Source: Dendrophyllia cribrosa
Taxonomy: Eukaryota > Cnidaria > Anthozoa > Scleractinia > Dendrophylliidae
Direction of reading: 5' to 3'
Length of the DNA: 64,000 bases
Assembly: GCA_024195265.1 (NCBI GenBank)
Contig: JAJLRJ010000002.1
Span: 3,071,283-3,135,282 of the forward strand
Made by a program: the position numbers and the translations under genes. Position 1 is the stretch's first letter. Each line of letters starts with the position of its first letter. The notes beneath the pieces were generated by a model, which made no database searches, was not told where the DNA came from, and saw only the letters and a list, made by a program, of their open reading frames with translations. Below, one piece after another: positions 55,822 through 64,000 of the stretch.

Positions 55822-58516
55822 ATGAATTCTATGAATCAGCTGGATGACACGGAAAATCAAGTGGAAGACATTTTGGCGCGCGGTCAGCGAGATTACAAAT
55901 TTACGAACTGGTCGACGACATTTTCCTGCACGCCAGCCTTGTATTTCGAACCAGAAACCACCGAAGAGATAAAGGAGGTATGTAGTTCATTTGCCAAGTT
56001 TTAACCATCAAAATTCTTCTGCTTAGCAATACTATCGGCTACTGATTCTTTTTGTCACCATTTCCTACCTTTCTGCTAATAACATAGGTTGTCGAGGTAG
56101 CCGATAAGTTACGTAAGAAGGTCCGTGTGGTTGGAGGAGGCCATTCGCCGTCCGATATCGCATGTACGAAGGATTACATGATCTCTTTGAAAAAATACAA
56201 AGAAGTTTTGGAGGTGAATAATGGTTCTGTCCTGGTGTACCGGTAAACAAGGACAAAACCAAAAGACTAAACAATAGACTACACGCACATAATACCCTAA
56301 AAAAAGGGGATAAAATGTCAAATCCCTTGTGAACCGGTACACGAGGACAAAACCGTAAATATCAATTATCTGTTTTTAATTTAGTCCTAGTGTTTTTAAA
56401 TTAAAATATAAGATTAAATGTCGGTCACGAAGTGTCACGCAACCCTGCAAACTTGAAAAACGTCCGGCGGGTTTTTTTCAAGTTTACTCCATCGCCGTGG
56501 AAATCAGGCACAATCCATTCAATCCTGGGGAGCTGAGTGCTCCGAAATGTCTGAAATTGTTCACACATGTAAATCTATTTGTCTTGATTTAGTTTTGGAT
56601 GTTTTCCCGATCTTGGAATCGTACGGCTCAATATCTCAATGTCTAAAAGTATGCAGTGGAAATGGACGAAGGTTCTTCTCCGGACCAAGTTGGTTGTTGG
56701 GTCTCTTTGGAATCAAGCAAGAAGTTATCAAAATTTTCCTTGCTTCTAGCACCATTCTGGTATGACTGTTTTGAATGCTCTTTCTTGATTTTGCTGTGGT
56801 TCTCTGCCTGATTTGGGAAGCTTTCACCTACCGACGTCGCTTCTTCGCAATGTTCTACTGAGCGATTTGCTGTATGTCTTGTAGCAATAGGGACCTTAAG
56901 CACCGAAAATTTTATGACGCGAACGTGAACCAAAGTAGCCGTGGAGGACTGGAACGAAACGTCACGCGTCACGTCATTTGACGTGTTGATTTGTAACTTA
57001 AGCAAAAAAAACCTGGAAAGACGCGTACGCCGGCGAACGAGACTGGCTTTTTTGTTGTTGTTGTGGTGTTTTAAGTACAGGTTGGGACTGCTAAAATGAG
57101 CGAAGAAGTACAAATAGTGGAGAGGCCGTCGAAAGTGCCTGGGTAAGTGATAAGTTGAACAGCTAGCTTAGTCTTGAGAGAAAATAGAGTGATAAATAGA
57201 GAAGGTAAGCTTTATATTTCGCTGCATTCATGAATATGGCGATCGATCATCACACAAAAGCTCATAAGAATTGACCTGGCTAAACTAGAAAACATTATTG
57301 CGAAAGCATGGTTTGCCGTTTCTTGTGGCTAAATTAGGAAACATTTGTTTTACGTCCGGGAAGCAAGAATGTTTTTGACTGGATTCAATAACATTTCCTT
57401 GCGTCCGGGAAGCAAGATTTGCGACAATGTTTCCTTGTTTAGCCAGGCCCTATGGCTTAGCTTAACGTCTTGGTATTAAAAACAGATATATTGCCATCAC
57501 TATATCTTTTTTTTCAATCTGCGATTTCAGTGTCACTGCTTTGCGCGTTTCATAGCCCGCGAAAACATCCGGTTTTTCTGACAAGAGGCTATCGCAGTCT
57601 GCTGTTTTACAAAATTAAAATTAAAATTTCCCTAGTTCTTGCACAACCAGCTAAGACGAGTAAAGTGTACTGTATATATTAAAATGCTGGATTCTAAGAT
57701 GGAGATAGTCAATTTGATAGCACATTAAAGTGTAAACAGGTATTAATTTGAACTTTCTTAATTAATTTGCAGAGTAAAAAAAACCATGGTCTGGACGGAG
57801 GAGCATGACACTCTTCTCAGCAGGGAGATAATTGCTCTGGAAGTTTTCTCAACCAAAAAGGGCACGTCCCAAAGAAGTGCTAAGTGGGGCCAAGTTGCCA
57901 TCCAGTTGTCTGGAATTTCCAGACCTCATTTCAAGGTGGACAAGAGGTCATTGAATTTTCTCTGCTATATTAGAATTATATGTTTCATGAGAAATCTTGG
58001 TTAATTTGATTTGGTTAATTTTTTTTTCTGGATTTTTTGTTGTTAGTGTTCCCAGTGTCCCTAATTAATTGCAGTGTGATGCCCCACCCAACAATCTTTA
58101 TTACATGTTAAAATCAGGGAGCATGAATTTTTTTTGACCGATACGCCTCCTTGCAAAGTTGAACTCCATCAAATGGAAATTTGACACATTGTATAATTTA
58201 TAATCAAAAGTTATAATATGAGAGTACAGTTGTAAAGAAAGAAGTACTCCTGTCAATTTAGGATAGGTGTGTGCCGCCAAGGTTCTCAAACCCTGACCCT
58301 ATTTAAGGGTAGAAAATCGAGATTTGATACCCTTTTTAAGGCCCAATTCGTTTTGCGCGTTGGGGTGGATACTGCAATTCAGTGACCCTATGTAAGGAAT
58401 ATCTAAGGATAACAATACCAAAGATACCAAAAAAGGATACCCTATTTAAGGGCTGAGCACCTCAAAAGCCCTACCCTATCGGGCGGCTGATACCTATATA
58501 GTGTATATAGGGGAGT

Positions 58517-58556
<40 letters not shown>

Positions 58557-61500
58557 GGCTACGCTAAGGCATGGCATACTGTGATACAGTTTAGCCCAAC
58601 CAAATTCTCTCTTACATTGCACTGTACACATAAAAAAGTCTATATTGGTCTATCATTCTAATTATAGGTCAGTTAGAGATCGATACAACCTGCTGGCTGA
58701 CCGACTCAGAATGAAACTAAAGAGAGGAAAGCGGCATAGCCACCCAGATGTCAGATTGCGAGTCTGCTTTGGAGCTCATTATTGAAAATGAGGATGCTTC
58801 TGACCAGTTCCAGCAGGAAAACTCAGACAAAAACAAAGAAAAAGCAGCAACAGACCGAAAAAATGCAGAAGAGGTCAGGAAAAGGGCTATGGAGACTTTG
58901 GCCAAAACACAAAAGAGAAAATCTGGAGAGGAGGGAGGGCCAAAAAAGAGGCGTTCTAATGGCAGTGACGCCATTGTTTTTCTTAAAGAAAAAAATGAGC
59001 AACAATTGTCACTTGCTCGTGATAAACTTGAATTAAAGAAAAAACAGATTGAAGCAGAAGGTAAACGACATGAAGATCTGATTAGCTTAATGCAACGGCA
59101 ACAACAGGTGCAGATGGAAAACTTTCAGAGAATTATGTCTCAGCAACAGCAGCAGAATACTCAACTTGTAATGAAACTTTTGGAAAAAGTTGCAAAGTAA
59201 ACAACATTGGCATTTTTTATTTACAAAATTTGTGGAATACAATCTAACTTAGAGGCAAACAATGTTTATGTACATTCTTATTTACAAAATTTACTGCCTC
59301 ATTAAAATAAGTTGACTTTTTGGATTCACTTGGAGGAAAACAATGTTCATGTATTTTTATTTACAAAATTGTAATGTCCCAATAAAATACCAAATGGAAA
59401 TTTATTGTGCACTTATTAATTATAAATAATTTAAAGTTTAAACAACATTGAAGTATATTTATTTATTATCAAAATATTTATCTTGCCATCCAAATTTGTT
59501 GTGGTTACTGTACTGCACAAAGGAAAATAAAAATTAAACTAATGTTTGAAAAATTTTGAACCAAAAACAAATTTAAACCATCATGGCCACAAGACGTGTA
59601 TAACTGGAAATGGTTTTTATATACGTATACGTACACTTGCATTTCAAATTTATGTTCATAAATTCATTCTGAATTCATGCAAGGTCAGACGGCAGCCGGG
59701 CCTGCAGAAAATGTTGCAAAAACTGTTTCCTGGTAACATAATCATGAGAGCACTCACCTACAGGACCATAAAGGTGAGCAATTATTCCATTTGGAATAGC
59801 AACTGACTGAAATTTCAGAGCGTGGACCCTCTTATGGCCATTATACAGCAGTCTTTGATGTTCATTTGGGCGACTAATCGGACGCACCGTGCCGTCGATG
59901 AAACCAAAACAATTCCCCAGCGCACTGCCTTTCTGATGGATAGCATCAGCGTATCTTTCCATTGAATTTGGATTTAACAAATTGTTGTTCCACTGGGTAA
60001 GGCGTTGGTGGTGTTCATCGTAAATGAAGTCCACTACCTTCGAACAAATCATGCTGATTTCTGGTACAGGCCTACCAAATCTGGGAATCATGTCACTGAG
60101 CCGGCAAGGGTATGCAAACTGCCGCAGAGCTATACACATGCCCTCCAATCCATCACACACACTTCTTTGATCGCAAACAAACACTTCTGGGATCCCCAAG
60201 GCTTCTGCAAGTTGAGTTAGATCCCTTTTCTCAAACCGGAATTCGGCCTTGCACTCCGCAGGGTCAATTGCGTCAAGATCAAATCTGTCGTATTTTTCGT
60301 ACGGAAAAACCGGATTTTTGGAAGTATTGGCTTCGTAAAGAACAACAAATTCGTCTTCGTCGATATCGCCGTTGATGTAGCTGTCCACCAATAAATCTCT
60401 GGTTTCTTTGAAAGAGGCCATTTTTGAAAAAAAAGCAATAAACTTCACGTTTTCTTCACGACGTGAAAATTGCTGATTTGACGTCCGCACGGACAACACG
60501 ACGGGAGATTTGACGTGAAGATATGACCAACAGAGCCTGGACACTAGGATCGCCACTTCCGGTAAGACGTCCGCGTCGTCAAATTTTCGGTGCTTAAGGT
60601 CCCTAATAATTCACTGACTGGCCGCGCCAGGCGAACGCAGATTAATTTAACCTGCCCATCTGAGAATTCAACTGAATCGACCTTTATGTCTCATTGCAAG
60701 GATTAAAATTGGATTTTTGTGACAATTGTGATCTTTGTAGATTTTAAAATAGCTCTAGTTCTCATTGTGTTACTGATAGTTGAGCGTTATAAATAAAATT
60801 TTTGTCTCAACAAAAATAGCACGCTTCAGAATTAAAACCTAGTCGGCTTAGAAATTAAGCTTTGTAATTTGTTATTACCACAGACAAACCCATTATTTTA
60901 TGGTTTTGTTTATTCACTTGAGAGAGAGCAATGAAAATTTCTGGACTTCATTCAAAACAGATCAAAACAGTACTGCTACTTTTTGCTTACGTCAGGGATG
61001 TAGATTCAGTTTTTAATAGGCGGGAATATAGAACTGACAGATCGGTAAAAAGAGAAAAACATAGTCCTTGGCTTTTACAGCCGGAAAAATGAAGTTCACA
61101 GCTGGGTAATTTCCCTGGTTCCCGGCTATTATCTACATCCCTGGTATGTGACCTAGCTTGACCTTGAGATTGCTTGCTTGCGCATGTTATTATAAATTCC
61201 ATTTGAGCATTGAAAGCACACTACTTTCGTAGAAGACAGAAAAATATGACAACTTTTGGGTTGATTTTGTAATTAGCACCGCAATTAGCACCAGAGAAGA
61301 ACCTTCGTCTATGCTCAGCTGATTAAACATACACCATGTAATTATGCTGAATGCAACTTCTAGACATTAAGATACTGACATGTACTGAGGTATATGATTT
61401 CAGAATCAGGGATTAAAATAACTGAAATGAATTTGTTTTGTTTTGATTTGCCTGCCCGACGTTTTTGCCTGCGTGACATATCTCGCGACATAGCCCCTTT

Positions 61501-63497
61501 AAGCTTATTAATGTAAAAAATTGCACTACACAAAATTAATGAAGTAAAATTTTTCCAAACTTTTGCCATTCCTAGATAACAAGTTACCTTTGTCAGACCT
61601 ATGCCCCCAATGCTTATGCTGTTGGGTTTATTTTGAGCCGCGCTTAAAATATTTAATATTGTGCTTATGTCAGGCCCATTTTGACGTTGAAGGATAAGGG
61701 CTATTATGCTTTTGCTCAAGCTTTTAGCCAGCAAGGTGTCCAGGCATCCTCTGGACGCCCACTTTGTGAAGAAATTAATGAAAATTGCACCTACTCCTTT
61801 AAAAAGTTATGATCAGGAAAATATCTTCAGGACACTATTCAATTTCTGGCTAAAAGCCTGCTTCTGCTTACAGTTGTACATGTTAATTTGTCGCAAGTGT
61901 TCACTCAAAGAGATCTATTTAAGTAAGGGTTATTGACCTGGAGCGAGGAGATACATGTATGTGATACATTCCCTTCATGGCGTACCCGAGGGCATAGCCA
62001 GAGGGAACACAACAAGAAAATATATCACATATCCCGAGGGACAGGTGAATAATATGCTTATTTTTCACCTTGTGTGGTTTTATAAAACAAAGAAATTAAT
62101 TTTTTGGAGAAGAACATTCTGTTCAACTCAAATGCAAAAAAGCATGATTCTGCAAGGACGCATTGGGATCACGGCACATGACGGAATGGGACGGTAAACA
62201 TGTTTTGCTTTTGCCAAATTTGCATTGAGCACATTGCTTCGTTATGAGTTGAAGGAGGGAGAGAGAAGAAAATGTATGAACAGTACTCGTGGTCTTGCCA
62301 TGGCCCAACTGCCCGCCTTCATCTGTGGATGTTAGTGTGTTTTCCAAGGGAAAACAGTTGAAAAATATTAAGGTTCAAGCATAATACGAGACATCATACA
62401 TTATTGAAGACCCGAAACCTAAATCGAGGTACAATTCCATCGAATAATGTCATCAAAATTTCGCTTTTTGGTCTTGACCTGGCAAGTTAATTATGTACTA
62501 GTATTACTGATGAAGTCTCTTTTTATGTAAAGTAAAAATATTGACTGATTCCAGTGTGTTTTCCTTGTTAAGCCCTATTTTGTCTTCCCGTTTGTGTTAT
62601 TTTATCATTAGAGGACTAAGGCAAGGTGGAATATGACAAGGGGATTATTATGAGGGGAATATGACAGGGGGAATGGCTAGGGAATAAAAATTATATAATC
62701 CTTTGTTCTGCTATTGTTTCAGCCCCCCTCTCCCTTGTTACAATCAAAGCTGCACCCAGCTTTTCAGACACTGTAATGAACGGGGTTATGTTATATTCCC
62801 CTAAAAAGGACAAAGAAAACCAAGCTACTGTAGTTGAAAAATAAGTGTTAAAAGTACCCTCCAAGTTGTGACCATGTTGGGTGCCATGATGACTAACATT
62901 TTGGTACTGGCAAACTGAGTCAAAGAAGATTTAGTAACTTTGTAGCTAAATCTTAAGAGTCACCAAATGGCCAATTAAGAAGACATTCAACTTGGAGGGT
63001 ATCTATTTTTAGAGGTTTTCTAGTGCTTGAAATTATACAAATTAGTCAGACATCCTCCAATTTGGGTTTTCCTTGAGATGCAATCCATAAGGATACATGA
63101 CATGCTACATTAAGACGTTTTACAGTTTTTTGTGATTTCAAATCACATTGCCTTTACTGAATTTTCCTGAATGGAGAGAGACTTTTAAAGCAAAATAAAT
63201 GGTACAAACAGCATAAATTCTGATTTTAATGTTTTTGGAATCAAAATAATGCAATTGTTTAGCATTTTAGGATTTTGGTCAGACAATGTCCGATGGCTGA
63301 CTGTTATCCAGGACTGTAAATAGGACTTATGATGGTAGACAGGTGTTGGACCTAAGACCAAGAAAACTTTTTAACTGACCAAACACATACATTACATTTT
63401 AGATAAACCATGAAAAGAAGCAGGTGACAGTCCAAGCTGGCTTGATGGTGACAGAACTCAATGAACTGTTAGAATCCCATGGCTTAGCTTTATCCAA
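55822..63497 (+). CDS. L-gulonolactone oxidase-like protein, first three coding exons (partial)
   Basis: Exons 55822-55977, 56088-56213 and 63403-63497, all with GT-AG borders and compatible phases (0, 0, 2). The start is the ATG at 55822, in good context; the frame also opens at an upstream TTG (55795), which I reject. Exon 1 has FTNWSTTFSCTPALYFEPET. Exon 2 has the FAD-binding VRVVGGGHSPSDIACT, whose histidine is the flavin-attachment residue in this family. Exon 3 continues QVTVQAGLMVTELNELLESH. This is the N-terminal PCMH-type FAD domain of aldonolactone oxidases. In animals the enzyme makes ascorbate from L-gulono-1,4-lactone and is usually membrane-bound in the ER. The rest of the domain and the ALO domain lie beyond the window. 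Other sugar-lactone oxidases are possible, but this N-terminus fits GULO best. Confidence 0.85.
57272..57450. mobile_element. MITE nested in the Harbinger element
   Basis: Ends ACCTGGCTAAACTAGAAAAC and, inverted, GCCTGGCTAAACAAGGAAAC. The AAACAAGGAAACATTGTCGC motif relates it to the MITE at 43940-44152. Confidence 0.6.
58290..58560. repeat. CCCTATTTAAGG-type repeat ending in 37 consecutive C
   Basis: Several copies of ACCCTATTTAAGGG-like motifs, then a C homopolymer at 58518-58554 followed by GGGG. It sits in the intron of the Myb-like gene. Confidence 0.7.
59497..59583. mobile_element. Degenerate member of the Ginger-like MITE family
   Basis: TGTTGTGGTT at the left and AAGGAAAATAAAAATTAAAC followed by a worn right end match the MITE at 27697-27855. 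Confidence 0.6.
59690..60421 (-). pseudogene. Harbinger DDE transposase, C-terminally decayed
   Basis: Exon 1, 60421 down to 59758, starts MASFKETRDLLVDSYINGDI and runs to LYGPV at a good donor (GTGAGT). The helix-rich N-terminus is followed by the nuclease start CFGFIDGTVRPISRPNEHQR, whose D is the first catalytic residue. YNGHKRVHALKFQSVAIPNG is diagnostic of Harbinger transposases. A 3' splice acceptor TTTTCTGCAG lies near 59698, but the sequence after it is only a shortened relic of the expected RHD and downstream motifs, so the second and third acidic residues are missing. It cannot be catalytic as it stands. Confidence 0.82.
60608..63402. other. Rest of intron 2 of the oxidase gene
   Basis: No gene recognised. 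An imperfect inverted repeat with ACCCTCCAAGTTG ends lies at about 62855-63004 (MITE-like). Frames of 60-125 codons here show no domain. Confidence 0.45.
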
Positions 63498-64000
63498 GTG
63501 AGTAATCATGGGGATGGGGGAGGGGGGGAGGAGGGAGGGAGAAGGGGAGGGCAGGGCAGGGGGATGAGCCCCATGTGGAAAGGGGACAGGAACTGGGATA
63601 GATGAGACAGAAGTGGGAAGTTAGTGAGATAGAGGGTAGCATGAGAAATATTACCTAACTAGTGTATCCAAAAGATAGTAATTGCTGCGGCAAATTTGTA
63701 ATTGCTGCGGTAAATCCCGGTAACCGGGATGAATCGACGAAAACTCCAGCTGATAAGACTAATTTTGTTTTGTAATTCACGCATTAAGTTCTTGCAATGT
63801 CTGTAATGAGTATGTTGCGTTACTACAATAGCTTGCCGTATTGTGTTCGCGTCTCCACGCGCTCAGCTCAAGTTTCACGTCCCCACGCGCTCAGCTCAGT
63901 TCAGTCTCATCGACTGCTGTCGGAGTGATTTCAAAATAAATTTGTCTTTTATTCCGTACAATCTTCGAAAATCTTTGCTACATGTATCCAACGGTCCTAT
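63498..64000. other. Intron 3 of the oxidase gene, to the window edge
   Basis: G-rich low complexity at 63510-63570, then unremarkable sequence with two near-repeats of CCACGCGCTCAGCTCA around 63850-63900. Confidence 0.45.

Larger units (their letters stand above)
57096..59200 (+). pseudogene. Harbinger Myb/SANT-like DNA-binding protein, frameshifted
   Basis: Exons about 57096-57142, 57773-57946 and 58668-59200. The Myb/SANT-like helices are visible (MVWTEEHDTLLSREIIALEV, then WGQVAIQLSGI, then VRDRYNLLADRLRMKLK). In exon 3 the frame breaks near 58729. The continuation, in another frame, is acidic then a long K/E/Q-rich coiled coil ending LVMKLLEKVAK. In Harbinger elements this partner helps transport the transposase and bind the element ends. 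Confidence 0.75.
56889..60604. mobile_element. PIF/Harbinger transposon, 3.7 kb, in intron 2 of the oxidase gene
   Basis: Inverted ends AGGGACCTTAAGCACCGAAA on both sides and a 3-bp target duplication AAT (56886-56888, 60605-60607), as expected for Harbinger. It carries the typical pair of divergent genes: a Myb/SANT-like DNA-binding protein on plus and a DDE transposase on minus. Both are damaged. Further small insertions lie inside it (57272-57450, 59497-59583). Confidence 0.88.

Overview
This window is animal nuclear DNA. It is AT-rich, the coding exons are short and joined by GT-AG introns, and mobile elements occupy much of the rest. The gene set (a RUNDC1 orthologue, an HSF5-like heat shock factor, a retained L-gulonolactone oxidase) and the repeats (Penelope-like, Harbinger, Ginger-like, tRNA-headed SINEs, many TTAA/TA/8-9 bp target-site MITEs) fit a non-bilaterian animal. 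My best guess is an anthozoan cnidarian such as a stony coral; that is inference, not proven from the sequence.

Layout. 1572-29573 (minus): RUNDC1, 22 coding exons that I could join in frame to 1965 nt (654 residues plus stop). Its introns hold an intact Ty3/gypsy LTR retrotransposon (6892-12283, intron 14), a broken Ginger-like integrase transposon (17342-19258, intron 5), a 911-bp terminal-inverted-repeat element carrying a RecQ-helicase fragment (20280-21190) beside a 35-bp minisatellite (about 21262-22780, both intron 3), two inverted SINEs (intron 2), and a near-perfect 99-nt hairpin and a MITE (intron 1). 30863-31720 (plus): an HSF-type transcription factor with an uninterrupted ORF, transcribed divergently from RUNDC1 across a 1.3-kb gap.

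31.8-55.8 kb is a 24-kb gene-poor field of nested elements: foldback elements with about 590-bp and 693-bp arms, a Penelope-like insertion bounded by a 16-bp target-site duplication, and an array of inverted and direct copies of one older repeat (48.8-54.4 kb) that itself took later insertions. Sibling copies of that repeat supply empty sites proving several of the insertions. 55822 onward (plus): the first three coding exons of an L-gulonolactone-oxidase-like gene; its second intron contains a complete-ended but decayed two-gene PIF/Harbinger transposon (56889-60604). The gene runs off the right edge.

How the parts relate. The three host genes are unrelated in function: RUNDC1 is a RUN-domain coiled-coil protein, the HSF is a DNA-binding regulator, and the oxidase belongs to ascorbate synthesis. 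The LTR retrotransposon looks young: one mismatch between its 329-bp LTRs, both ORFs open, a 5-bp target duplication. It lacks a tRNA-type primer-binding site. The 10 bases after its 5' LTR instead complement a stretch at the predicted transcript start, as in self-primed Tf1/sushi elements. That is the most notable single signal here.
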